From positions 62,001-126,000 of the forward strand of contig CAWJFC010000015.1 in assembly GCA_963841945.1 (NCBI GenBank): DNA of 64,000 bases, written 5' to 3'. Below are positions 43,790 to 52,620 of the stretch, one piece after another (position 1 is the stretch's first letter; each line of letters starts with the position of its first letter). The notes beneath the pieces were generated by a model, which worked only from the letters and a program-made list of their open reading frames with translations, made no database searches and had not been told where the DNA came from. Both the position numbers and the translations under genes were made by a program. The stretch comes from Acidiflorens sp963841945. Lineage in GTDB: Bacteria > Acidobacteriota > Terriglobia > Terriglobales > Acidobacteriaceae.

Positions 43790-44572
43790 TTACCGAGCCG
43801 ATTTAAAAATGGCAAACATGGCACCCTGCGGGTCCCCGATGATCGACAATCGGCCAACGCCTTCCATAGTCATGGGCGGCATATATAGCTTGGCACCCAT
43901 TTCTTTAGCCTTATTCGCGGTTAAGTCGACATCATCGACCATGAAGTAAGCTAGCCAGTGCGGAGGCACTCCGGGCTGCATGTACTTCGAGGGCGGCAGA
44001 CCTCCAATGAAATGCTCGCCGTTCTTGATGTGCAAGTAGCCGGAGTCGTCCTTTTCGCCTCGTTCGAATTTCCAACCGAGCAGGCCGGAATAAAACTTCT
44101 GCGCGCGGTCGGTATCGGATGTACTCAGGTCTCCCCAGCAAAGCGTGCCATGAACGGAGTGAATTCCGATGCCCGCGTTCTTCTTCGGCTGCCAGAGGCA
44201 AAAGTATGCGCCCGTCGGATCCTGGATTACGGACATCCGACCGGCGTCCATGACGTCGAAGGGTCCCATAATCACTTTGCCGCCGAGTTGGGTGACCTTC
44301 TCCGAGGAGGCATCGACGTTGTCGACCTGGATGTAGAGGATCCAGTTCGGAGGAACATGCTGCGCGACCTGTTCGGGACGCAACGTGTAGGCGGCCGCTG
44401 CGTCGCGGCCCTCCAGCTTGAAAATCGTGTAGACATCATTTGGACCCATCGGCATGTCGTTCGGAGTCCAGCCAAAAAGGGCGCCGTAGAATTTCTTGGC
44501 AGCGGCCTGGTCTGAGGTAGCTAGTTCGATCCAGCAAAACGATCCGGCGGGGTGATGGTCGATGTGAGTCAT
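43790..44572 (-). CDS. VOC/glyoxalase superfamily protein, two domains
   Basis: A 260-residue protein made of two vicinal-oxygen-chelate modules (about 8-125 and 135-258). Each has the AxxFYGxLFGW-type core (AAKKFYGALFGW and RAQKFYSGLLGW) and a DPxGAxFxLW/F end (IQDPTGAYFCLWQP, IGDPQGAMFAIFKS). This resembles the hydroxylase/bleomycin-resistance-like CFP-30 type. The reaction is not predictable. Each module shows a SFCWIEL/TLCWGDL start where a metal histidine would be expected. It is a lone gene. Confidence 0.85.
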   Translation of the reverse strand: MTHIDHHPAGSFCWIELATSDQAAAKKFYGALFGWTPNDMPMGPNDVYTIFKLEGRDAAAAYTLRPEQVAQHVPPNWILYIQVDNVDASSEKVTQLGGKVIMGPFDVMDAGRMSVIQDPTGAYFCLWQPKKNAGIGIHSVHGTLCWGDLSTSDTDRAQKFYSGLLGWKFERGEKDDSGYLHIKNGEHFIGGLPPSKYMQPGVPPHWLAYFMVDDVDLTANKAKEMGAKLYMPPMTMEGVGRLSIIGDPQGAMFAIFKSAR

Positions 44573-44764
44573 GGCGGTCGAATTCTACACCAACTTGGTT
44601 CGTTGGATTGTCAACGGGAGGTGAACACAAAATAAACTGAAACGAACGCTGGACAGTTGCTAGACCAAAGACGTCCCTGACAAAGCCTCCACCGCGGCGT
44701 CCCGAAGAACAGGAGAGGGGGAACCAGCGGAATTCTGTATTCTTCGCGGCCTCTGCGGTTGAAT

Positions 44765-45967
44765 CTATAGATTTTTTGCCGTCCAGCCTTCAATCCGAGC
44801 CAGCGCCTTATTCAGATTCTCCAGCGAATTGGCCACGCTGAAGCGAAGATAGCCTTCCCCATACTCTCCGAATGCTGTGCCTGACAAACAGGCAACTCCT
44901 GCTTCTTCCAGCAGCGCATCCGCCAGCTTCTTCGATGGCCAGCCGGTCTTTGTGATGTTCGGGAAGGTATAGAACGCACCCTTCGGCACGCGGCAGGAAA
45001 AGCCTTTGATCTTGTTCAGGCCGGCAACGAAAACGTCGCGGCGGTGCTTGAATTCGGCGTTCATCGCGTCAACCGAACTTTGATCGCCCTTTAGCGCTTC
45101 GATTCCAGCAACCTGGGTGAAGCTGGCAGTGCAGGAGTTCGAATTCGTCATCAGACGAGCGACCTGGGTCGCGAGATCGGCGCGCATCACGCCGTAACCC
45201 ATGCGCCAGCCCGTCATGGCATAGGTTTTCGAAAATCCGTCCAGAATGATGGTGCGATCTTTGAATCCGGGTACGCTTGCGATCGAGAAGTCCTCGCCTT
45301 CGAAGATCAGGCGGCTATAGATTTCGTCAGAGAGCACCATGATATTTCGATCGCCGATTGCATCCGCGATGGCGAGAACGTCGTGCTTGGTCAACGTGCC
45401 GCCGGTGGGATTGTGCGGCGAGTTCAGAATGATGAGCCGGGTACGGTCGTTGATCAGCGATGCCAGTTCTTTGACATCGACCGAGAAATCGCGCTCTTCG
45501 CGCAACGGAATCGGAACAGCATGGCCACCGACGTAGTTGATCATCGATTCGTAAATTGGGAAGCCGGGGTTCGGATAGATAACCTCGTCTCCCTCGTCAA
45601 TCAGCGCCAGGATCGTGAAGAAGATGATCGGTTTGCCACCAGGCACCACGACGACCTCGTCACTGGAGACTGTGATGTGGCGTGTGCGGCTAACGTAGTC
45701 GGCGATCGTCTGCCTCAGTTCGGGCAAGCCGGCCGACGGGCCATAGTGCGTCCAGCCCTTGCGAAGGGCGTTAACTCCCGCCTCGACGACATTCGCGGGC
45801 GTATCGAAATCGGGCTCGCCGATCTCAAGGTGGACGATCTCCTTGCCCTGTTTTTCGAGGGCGCGTGCGCGGTTGAGAACCTCGAATGCGGTTTCCGTGC
45901 CGAGCCGCGACATCCGGCGGGCAAGATGTAGTTCAAACTGAGTAGTTGGCATAATGGCGGTTGGCAT
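44765..45967 (-). CDS. Class I/II PLP-dependent aminotransferase
   Basis: A 400-residue fold-type I aminotransferase of the aspartate/alanine group. It shows LEIGEPDFDTPANV, HYGPSAGLPELRQTIADY, VVPGGKPIIFF, NSPHNPTGG, LSDEIYSRLIFEG, the PLP lysine motif ILDGFSKTYAMTGWRMGY, and a final FSVANSLENL with the substrate Arg just before it (YLRFS). It probably transfers amino groups between Asp/Ala-type donors and 2-oxoglutarate. The chosen ATG at 45967 has GAGGCG upstream; another in-frame ATG lies at 45952. Confidence 0.88.
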   Translation of the reverse strand: MPTAIMPTTQFELHLARRMSRLGTETAFEVLNRARALEKQGKEIVHLEIGEPDFDTPANVVEAGVNALRKGWTHYGPSAGLPELRQTIADYVSRTRHITVSSDEVVVVPGGKPIIFFTILALIDEGDEVIYPNPGFPIYESMINYVGGHAVPIPLREERDFSVDVKELASLINDRTRLIILNSPHNPTGGTLTKHDVLAIADAIGDRNIMVLSDEIYSRLIFEGEDFSIASVPGFKDRTIILDGFSKTYAMTGWRMGYGVMRADLATQVARLMTNSNSCTASFTQVAGIEALKGDQSSVDAMNAEFKHRRDVFVAGLNKIKGFSCRVPKGAFYTFPNITKTGWPSKKLADALLEEAGVACLSGTAFGEYGEGYLRFSVANSLENLNKALARIEGWTAKNL

Positions 45968-46143
45968 TATATATCGCCTCAAAGGCTCGCTTGGCCCGAT
46001 AGATATTCTATCTCTGATTAAAAAATCAGGCGCCACTTTGCGTCACCATGAAATGTGACGGTGCACCGGAGCCGGCGCTGTGCGCAGTGAATTTCACAAA
46101 CATGTCTGTCCAAAAGCGGCAAGGAATAGGAGCCGGTTCGCGG

Positions 46144-46902
46144 CTATCTCGTCGCGTCGACCGCGGCCGCCGTTTTACCGGAAACCTCGTGCGGCAATTG
46201 ACTTCTGATCTCCATGGGCAGCCGCGAGTCTTGCAGGATCTCACGCAGATGGCTGTGTGGGATGCCGCGCGCGAACGACAATGCGCTCGCCAACGAGAGG
46301 TGCTCCGTGCGTAGTAGTGCGACCTGCACATCGCGCCGGAAGGACCACCTCGCATGGTGTGACGTCGCCTCAACGAGTGCCTGAGCGCCCGTCTTCAGAA
46401 CTGCCTGCACAACCTGCGCCTCTGCAAGGCGCGGGTTATCGAGGGCCGTCCGCATGATGCGCTCATCGCTGTCTAGCAGCAAAGCAGCTGCAACTCTTCC
46501 CGACGCGCGCCGCGCCATAGTCAAACGCTCCCCGGCGGTAATTGTTTTGAGCCGCGCAACCAGTACTTGTTCGGCGTTCGCCTTCACATCGGCTGCCACG
46601 CCGGATGAAAGCACGATCTTCATGAGATCAAATGTGTAGAGTTGGCGAATGAGCGGCAGCGAGACATGCCGGGGCGTATGCGAATGAGAGGCAATCGCCA
46701 TCTTTACCTTTCGGTGGGTGAGTAGGAAGCGATTCCGGGCGATTTGCTCAATCACCTCGGACGGCAGATCTGAGCGCTTGAGTAGAGCCAGGGACTGGTC
46801 TGCATTGAGCGAAGGATCAGAAGCTGCCCGGAGCAGTTCTTCGCGTTCCTCTGACTGAGGTGAGGATTCAGGCGGCGCCTTCGGCTTTTCAACTTCCGCC
46901 AT
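46144..46902 (-). CDS. Unknown alpha-helical repeat protein
   Basis: A 252-residue, mostly helical cytoplasmic protein with an acidic N-terminus. HEAT-like repeated phrases include DPSLNADQSLALLKR, IEQIARN, ASHSHTPRHVSLPLIRQLYTFDLMKI and DNPRLAEAQVVQAVLK. I recognise a resemblance to conserved acidobacterial and DUF2336-like helical repeat proteins but no function. There is no signal or membrane segment. It is followed upstream on the same strand, after a 91-bp gap, by the kinase gene at 46994-47920. Confidence 0.55.
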   Translation of the reverse strand: MAEVEKPKAPPESSPQSEEREELLRAASDPSLNADQSLALLKRSDLPSEVIEQIARNRFLLTHRKVKMAIASHSHTPRHVSLPLIRQLYTFDLMKIVLSSGVAADVKANAEQVLVARLKTITAGERLTMARRASGRVAAALLLDSDERIMRTALDNPRLAEAQVVQAVLKTGAQALVEATSHHARWSFRRDVQVALLRTEHLSLASALSFARGIPHSHLREILQDSRLPMEIRSQLPHEVSGKTAAAVDATR

Positions 46903-46993
46903 TCGAGAAACTCCCTGAATCCGATCTCATTCCATATCTAACGCGCACAGTCCGCGCCGGCTCTGCAGCGTGCCTAACACTTAATCCGATCTT

Positions 46994-47920
46994 TTATTCC
47001 ACTCTTCCAAAGGCCGCACGGCGCGCCCGCGCCAGTGCTCCGGTTACAGGCTCAAAAAAGTCATCGAGCACACTTATTCCGGGGAAAGCGCTCTGAAGCT
47101 GATTGTAAAAAACACGGCGCACGTCTTCCGACTGACGAAAGACACTGCCGGTGATGGCCACCGGTACATGGGGAAGAACTGGTGAAATGCGCCGAAGGAC
47201 GATTCCGGAGAGGGCGGCCAGTTCCGTTCCTGCGCGGGCGAGTAGTTCGCGCGCAACCAAATCGCCCGCCTCCGCGGCGCTGACCACAGTACGAAACAGG
47301 CGCGGGAACTCGGGAGGCGGATTCGCGTTCGCGTGCTGGATGAGCGCGTCGATGCTGTCGAGCTTCCAGTGCGCCAGAATCAGTGAGGTCAGAGCGGTCT
47401 CTCGTCCTTCATCGCGTGCTCGCAGGAGGGATGAAATCGCATGGCGGCCGATCCAGTGGCCCGAACCCTCGTCGGAGGCCGCAAATCCCCACCCGCCGGC
47501 GCGCGCCGTTCGGCCCGCGGCGTCACGGCCATACACGATCGAACCTGTGCCCGCGATGGCAATCACTCCCGGTCCGGCGCCGAATGCGGCTTCGAGGGCG
47601 ATGGCGGCGTCGGTGGTAATCTCGACGCGAGCTGACGTTCTCATTTCGGCCTCCGTCAGAATGCTGCGAAGTTTCGCGGCAATCTCCGGCCTCGCGGCCC
47701 CCGCCGCGCCGATGCAGATCGCGTCGATCTGTTCGGGAGAGATTTTGGCAAAAGCGCACACCTGCCGCAGCACGGCGAGCAGCGATTCACGGGCCGACGC
47801 TTCTCCGAGCCGGACTATGTTGCATCCGCCGGACATGGCGGTCGCCAGCACCTCGCTGCCATTGCCCAGGAGGCATCGCGTTTTCGTTCCGCCGCCGTCA
47901 ATGCCAATGTAGAAGCCCAT
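46994..47920 (-). CDS. N-acetylglucosamine kinase-like ATPase (BadF/BadG family)
   Basis: A 308-residue ASKHA-fold kinase. The ATP phosphate motifs are visible: YIGIDGGGTKTRCLLGNG at the N-terminus, IAIAGTGSIVYGRDAAGR, and SDEGSGHWIGRHAI. VPVAITGSVFRQ occurs near the C-terminus. This pattern fits N-acetylglucosamine kinases of the BadF/BadG/BcrA/BcrD family, which phosphorylate amino sugars from wall recycling or chitin. It starts at ATG 47920 (MGFYIGIDGG). It is divergent from the symporter at 48025, so a shared sugar uptake and activation module is plausible. Confidence 0.82.
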   Translation of the reverse strand: MGFYIGIDGGGTKTRCLLGNGSEVLATAMSGGCNIVRLGEASARESLLAVLRQVCAFAKISPEQIDAICIGAAGAARPEIAAKLRSILTEAEMRTSARVEITTDAAIALEAAFGAGPGVIAIAGTGSIVYGRDAAGRTARAGGWGFAASDEGSGHWIGRHAISSLLRARDEGRETALTSLILAHWKLDSIDALIQHANANPPPEFPRLFRTVVSAAEAGDLVARELLARAGTELAALSGIVLRRISPVLPHVPVAITGSVFRQSEDVRRVFYNQLQSAFPGISVLDDFFEPVTGALARARRAAFGRVE

Positions 47921-48024
47921 CGCGCTAGTTCTAACACAGGTTCCCGCTGACTTTCGCTGTGGAACATGCTTCGGCAATGCTCGACAATTCAGGCAAGAAC
48001 GGTCATTGCGAAGAAGGAGCCTGA

Positions 48025-49458
48025 TTGGGATTGAATCGAATCGATCTGCTGATTATCGCGGCATATCTTACCGGGATTACGCTGTTCGGCTTGCGCTTCC
48101 GCAAGCGCCAGCGGACGATGCGCGATTACTTCCTGGCAGACCGCAATATCCCCTGGTGGGCGATTTCGTTGTCGATTGTTGCGGCCGAAACCAGCACGCT
48201 GACGATCATCAGCATTCCCGGCCTGGCCTACGACTCGAACATGACCTTCTTGCAGTGGGTGATGGGTTACATGGTCGGGCGAGTCATTATCAGTTTCGTC
48301 CTGCTGCCACAGTATTTTCGCGGCGACCTCTACACCGCGTACCAATTGATCGAACGCCGCTTCGGACCTGGACTGCGCAGCGTGACCGCCGGACTTTTTC
48401 TTCTAACTCGAGCGGCAGCTGAGGGCGTGCGCGTGTATGCGGTCTCTATCGTCGTTTCGATCGCGCTTGGGACTGGCGAGACGACCTCGATCGCAATCAT
48501 CACGCTGCTGACGTTGATTTACACCTTCGAGGGCGGCCTCGCTGCAGTGATCTGGACGGACGTCGTGCAGACTTTCATTTATGTCGGCGGAACGCTGGTG
48601 GGGCTAGTCACGATCCTTCATTTAATTCCCGGCGGTTGGGATTCGGCGCAGACAGTCGCCACCAGCTTCCACAAGTTTCAGATGTTCGATTTTTCCTTCG
48701 GCAACATCGCCAAGCCTTACACGATCTGGGCGGGCATCATCGGGGGAGCGTTCTTTGTAACGGCCAGCCATGGCACTGACCAACTCATCGTACAAAGGCT
48801 GCTGGCGGCTCGCAATCAGCGCCAATCGGTGCTGGCGCTTTTGTCAAGCGGCATCACGATCTTCATACAGTTCGCGTTATTTCTTTTCGTCGGCGTGCTG
48901 CTCTTCGCTTACTATCGTGTGCCGGCGGCGGCATTTGGGCGACCCGACAGAATTTATCCGACATTCATCGTGAGCCGTATGCCGCACGGAATTTCCGGCC
49001 TTCTTATTGCCGCGATCCTGGCTGCTGCCATGTCGAACCTCAGCGCCGCGCTGAATTCTCTGTCGTCGAGCTCGATGATGGATTTTTATTTTCGTTTTCG
49101 TCCGGAGATGAGCGACGCCCGGCGCCTATGGCTAGCGCGCATGGCGACGGTCGCCTGGGCACTGATACTGTTCGGCCTCGCCATATTGGCGCTGCGTCAC
49201 GGCGGACGTGTTGTCGAAGTCGGATTGCAGATTGCATCGATCGCTTATGGGGCCCTGCTCGGGGTGTTTCTCCTGGGAGTCCTGACTCGGCGCGCAAATC
49301 AGGGCGGGGCCATTGTCGGTCTGATTTGCGGCCTAGCCACTGAGCTGTATTTGTGGAGGATGACGCAGGTGGCCTTTACGTGGTGGGTACCAATTGGGAC
49401 TTGTGTGACTTTTGCCGTAGGGTATGCTCTGAGCGTAACAATCTACGCAAAGAGATGA
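48025..49458 (+). CDS. Sodium:solute symporter (SSS family)
   Basis: A 477-residue transporter with about 13 membrane helices. SSS features are RTMRDYFLADRNIPWWAISLSIVAAETSTLTIISIPG in helix 1-2, ALGTGETTSIAIITLLTLIYTFEGGLAAVIWTDVVQTFIYV, the GTDQLIVQRLLAARN loop and ILAAAMSNLSAALNSLSSSSMMDFY. It uses the sodium gradient to import a sugar, sialic acid or related solute. The divergent kinase gene points to an amino sugar. A GAAGGAG precedes the TTG start at 48025. Confidence 0.9.
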   Translation: MGLNRIDLLIIAAYLTGITLFGLRFRKRQRTMRDYFLADRNIPWWAISLSIVAAETSTLTIISIPGLAYDSNMTFLQWVMGYMVGRVIISFVLLPQYFRGDLYTAYQLIERRFGPGLRSVTAGLFLLTRAAAEGVRVYAVSIVVSIALGTGETTSIAIITLLTLIYTFEGGLAAVIWTDVVQTFIYVGGTLVGLVTILHLIPGGWDSAQTVATSFHKFQMFDFSFGNIAKPYTIWAGIIGGAFFVTASHGTDQLIVQRLLAARNQRQSVLALLSSGITIFIQFALFLFVGVLLFAYYRVPAAAFGRPDRIYPTFIVSRMPHGISGLLIAAILAAAMSNLSAALNSLSSSSMMDFYFRFRPEMSDARRLWLARMATVAWALILFGLAILALRHGGRVVEVGLQIASIAYGALLGVFLLGVLTRRANQGGAIVGLICGLATELYLWRMTQVAFTWWVPIGTCVTFAVGYALSVTIYAKR

Positions 49459-49872
49459 ACCCCAATCACATCACTTCCGAGATCATCGGTGCAGCAATGA
49501 AGGTACATCGAAAACTCGGACCTGGGCTCCTTGGAGTCAGCATACGAGGCGTGCATGGAGTATGAGTTGACCAAGGCAGGGCTTCGGGTTGAGAGGCAAA
49601 AAGCAGTGCCTCTGGTCTGTGAAGCAATTAAGCTCGATTGTGGATTTCGCGCTGACCTTGTGGTGAATGGGCTGGTGGCCGTCGAACTCAAGTGCAAGGA
49701 GGCGCTTCATCCCGTCGACAGCGCCCAGCTCCTGTCCCACCTTCGTCTGCTGAACCTACCCCTAGGATTGCATATTAACTTTCACGTCGTGCTTCTCAAA
49801 GATGGATCCACCGGCTGGTTAACAACTATCGAGAGGAGGATTTTGCCGCTTAGACTGAGAGCAAAATCTTAA
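49455..49872 (+). pseudogene. GxxExxY family protein, frameshifted
   Basis: The first part (49455-49565) reads MNPNHITSEIIGAAMKVHRKLGPGLL and then leaves the family sequence. The continuation ESAYEACMEYELTKAGLRVERQKAVPLV...GFRADLVVN-LVAVELKCKEAL, ending with a LLKDGSTGWLTTI segment, is in another frame to 49872. One extra base around 49535 (CTT G GAG) explains the break and restores the namesake GLLESAY motif if removed. The family is probably nuclease-related. The start overlaps the symporter stop (ATGA). Confidence 0.8.
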
Positions 49873-49962
49873 ATCGCAGAGGCCGCAGAGAGATTCGCAG
49901 AGGTCGCTGAGAAGTTCTCTGCGCTCTCTGCGATCTTTCTCTGCGCGCTCTGCGGTTAAGAT
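49867..49962. repeat. Imperfect inverted repeat rich in CGCAGAG
   Basis: Arms of about 45 nt, each made of CGCAGAG/CGCAGAGA words, pair from TCTTAA to TTAAGA. It lies between the broken GxxExxY gene and the APC permease and could form a long hairpin. Fragments of the same kind occur near 44745 and 35370. Confidence 0.75.
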
Positions 49963-49987
49963 CTCTTGCTTGACTCAGCCACAAAGC

Positions 49988-51406
49988 ATGACTCCTACTC
50001 CGTACTCTCCACGAGGTAGTTCGGAACTTGCCTCCAGGTCGCGCCCCGAGCTCGCCCGCGATCTCAAACTCTCGCACGCCGGAGCAATCGTAGTCGGCAC
50101 CATCATCGGCAGCGGAATCTTTCTGGTTCCCCAGGAAATGATGCAGGCCGTCGGCTCGGCGCGTGTTGTCTATCTGGCTTGGCTGGTGGGCGGCGTACTC
50201 TCATTTTTCGGCGCTCTTACCTATGCGGAACTAGGCGCGATGAAACCGCAGGCCGGCGGCGAGTATGTCTACGTGCGCGATGCCTACGGGCCGCTGGCCG
50301 GATTTTTGTACGGTTGGACCTGGTTTCTGATCGCCAAGCCCGCCTCCATCGCAACGGTCACCACCGGCTTCGTTCGAACTCTCGCGACGTTCCCTGCTTT
50401 CCGCTTCTTCTCGAAAAATTGGTTTGCCACTCCTTCGGGTTCGTTTGCGATCACTTACGGCCAATTGGCCGCGATCGGCGCCGCGATTGGCGTGACATGG
50501 CTGAACTACATCGGGGTTCGCAAGGCAGGCGAGTTTCAGTTTTTTTTCACCTTGCTGAAGGTGGCGATCATCCTCGCCATCGTGTTCGTCGGTTTCACCT
50601 ATAGCGGCGGGTCGTGGACGAATTTCTCGACCGAGTTCGCGGGAGCCAAAGGCGGCATTACCGGATTCTTTGCAGCACTGGTGGCTGCCCTCTGGGCCTA
50701 CGACGGCTGGAATGATCTCAACATGGTCGCCGGAGAAATTCGTAATCCACAACGAAATATCCCGCTCTCGCTGATCTGGGGAGTCGCCACCGTCGGCCTG
50801 CTCTACGTGCTCGTCAATGCGGCAGTCCAATATGCGATGCCCGCTACGGCGATCGCGGCATCGGCGCGCCCCGCGGCGGACACGGTCACGCTCGCCCTCG
50901 GACACATCGGAGGCAGCCTGGTTTCAATCGGCATCGCGATCTCGATGCTCGTGACTTTGAACGGCACAACTATGAGCGGAGCCCGCGTCCCATTTGCGAT
51001 GTCGCGCGACGGTTACTTCTTCCAGAGCATCGCCACCGTGCATCCTCGTTTCCGCACGCCGTCGGTCGCGCTGGTTGTGCAGTGCGCGCTATCCATCATC
51101 CTGTTATTGGGCGGTGGGAATTTTCGTCAGTTCTTCTCGCTGGCTATCTTCGCCGAATGGCTTTTCTACATGATCGCGGGCAGTACAGTGTTCGTCTTTC
51201 GCCGCCGCGAGCCTGGCATAGCGCGTCCCTATCGCGTTCTCGGCTATCCGGTGGTTCCGGCTATCTTCGTGATCGTTTCGGCGGTCCTCCTTTATTACAC
51301 CTTCACCGACAACCTGCGCTACTCGGTGGAGGGCTGCGTGGCCATACTCGCGGGTGTTCCGATCTTCTACTTTTTCAAGAAGAAACGGGCCAGAAAACGA
51401 ACGTAA
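49988..51406 (+). CDS. APC family amino acid permease
   Basis: A 12-helix transporter (472 residues from ATG 49988; a TTG at 49970 is also in frame). APC/LAT motifs are LSHAGAIVVGTIIGSGIFLVPQ at helix 1, GGVLSFFGALTYAELGAMKPQAGGEYVYVRDAYGP at helices 2-3, ALWAYDGWNDLNMVAGEIRNPQRNIP at helix 6, and MSRDGYFFQSIATVHPRFRTP. It resembles L-type/SteT exchangers for neutral amino acids. Neither start has a clear Shine-Dalgarno, and the inverted repeat at 49867-49962 occupies the upstream region. Confidence 0.88.
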   Translation: MTPTPYSPRGSSELASRSRPELARDLKLSHAGAIVVGTIIGSGIFLVPQEMMQAVGSARVVYLAWLVGGVLSFFGALTYAELGAMKPQAGGEYVYVRDAYGPLAGFLYGWTWFLIAKPASIATVTTGFVRTLATFPAFRFFSKNWFATPSGSFAITYGQLAAIGAAIGVTWLNYIGVRKAGEFQFFFTLLKVAIILAIVFVGFTYSGGSWTNFSTEFAGAKGGITGFFAALVAALWAYDGWNDLNMVAGEIRNPQRNIPLSLIWGVATVGLLYVLVNAAVQYAMPATAIAASARPAADTVTLALGHIGGSLVSIGIAISMLVTLNGTTMSGARVPFAMSRDGYFFQSIATVHPRFRTPSVALVVQCALSIILLLGGGNFRQFFSLAIFAEWLFYMIAGSTVFVFRRREPGIARPYRVLGYPVVPAIFVIVSAVLLYYTFTDNLRYSVEGCVAILAGVPIFYFFKKKRARKRT

Positions 51407-51491
51407 TGCGGTAACCACGACAAAGGCTAAAGACGGTTACCAAAGGACAGGCGCAGGCGACACGTTTACCCCCTCGTGAAACTCTCATAAG

Positions 51492-52604
51492 GTGAAGACT
51501 CCAAGCCCCGAGCCAACTCCCCGGCTGGGGATCCTCCATTGGAGTCAAGGGATGGCTACGGTCAATCGCGAGTTTCAACTCGGAATACTGCCCGACAAAA
51601 AGTGGGATTGGCGCACCTTTGCCGCCAGTTACGGGTTTGTGACGGCATGTGCAGCCCTTCTCTGCTTTTTTGGGATTCTTATGCCCGACACGCTCAAGGT
51701 TGCGATGAACTACCACGTGACCGAACTGGTGCCGCGCCCCGCGTTGAGGCCAGAGAGAATCCGCAAGATGCCCCCAAAGGTCCAGGCGAAGCTCCTCCCA
51801 CCCGATCCGACGTTCAACGCTCCCAAGATCATCGTTCCGCGCGAGGCCATCACGCCCAAGGTGAAGCCGCAGGAGGTCGAGGCGCCCAAGGTTGCGATGA
51901 ACAATTTCATGCCCGCCGCTCTCAAGATGACTTCGGGCGGCGCGCGACCCATGCTGATTCACACGGGAGAGTTTCAGGGTAGTTCAGTGGCGCCGACCGT
52001 GAATGCTCCGATTCAGAAAGTGCAGACTGGCGGCTTCGGCGATCCCAATGGATTGAAGCCGAGCGATAACGGGAAGCCAGGCGCCAAGCTCGTTGCCTCC
52101 GCAGCCGGCTCGTTTGACATGCCCGTTGGACCGGGCCAGGGCAATGGTTCGGGCGGCGCAAAAGGAATCAAGGGAACGGTGGCGAGCGCGAATTTCGGCG
52201 ACGGTGTCGCCACTCCCGGGCGCGGCGATGGGCGCAGCGGCGGACAGGGCCATGCCGTGCAGACCTCGGGATTTGGAACTCAGGAAGTAGCGCAGAACTC
52301 AGGACACGTTCAGCGCATGGACAGCGGACCAAGCTCCACTGCGGTCGAGATCACCGATAAACCAAATCCTGTTTACACCGCGGAAGCGCGGGAGCTGAAG
52401 ATCGAGGGCGAAGTGTTGCTGGAGGTTCTGTTTTCAGCGACCGGCCATCTTCAGGTAAACCGCGTAGTGCGCGGCCTTGGCCATGGACTCGATGAGGCCG
52501 CCGTCGCAGCTGCCAACAAAATGCGGTACAAGCCGGCCACCCGCAGCGGGCAGGCCGTGGACTCAACAGCAATTGTGCACGTGGTTTTTCAACTGGCCTA
52601 TTGA
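51492..52604 (+). CDS. TonB-family energy transducer-like protein
   Basis: A 370-residue protein with a short cytoplasmic start and one membrane helix (about residues 44-64, FVTACAALLCFFGIL). A Pro/Lys-rich periplasmic stretch (about 85-130) and a long Gly-rich region (about 160-275) follow, then a C-terminal TonB_C domain (about 285-370: EITDKPNPVYTAEARELKIEGEVLLEVLF...GLDEAAVAAANKMRYKPA). It should couple the proton-motive force or scaffold across the periplasm. Start is GTG 51492; ATG 51552 is an alternative. The gene is followed after 16 bp by an M48 protease, so the two are likely cotranscribed. Confidence 0.82.
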   Translation: MKTPSPEPTPRLGILHWSQGMATVNREFQLGILPDKKWDWRTFAASYGFVTACAALLCFFGILMPDTLKVAMNYHVTELVPRPALRPERIRKMPPKVQAKLLPPDPTFNAPKIIVPREAITPKVKPQEVEAPKVAMNNFMPAALKMTSGGARPMLIHTGEFQGSSVAPTVNAPIQKVQTGGFGDPNGLKPSDNGKPGAKLVASAAGSFDMPVGPGQGNGSGGAKGIKGTVASANFGDGVATPGRGDGRSGGQGHAVQTSGFGTQEVAQNSGHVQRMDSGPSSTAVEITDKPNPVYTAEARELKIEGEVLLEVLFSATGHLQVNRVVRGLGHGLDEAAVAAANKMRYKPATRSGQAVDSTAIVHVVFQLAY

Positions 52605-52620
52605 AATGGAGAAAAGGGTT

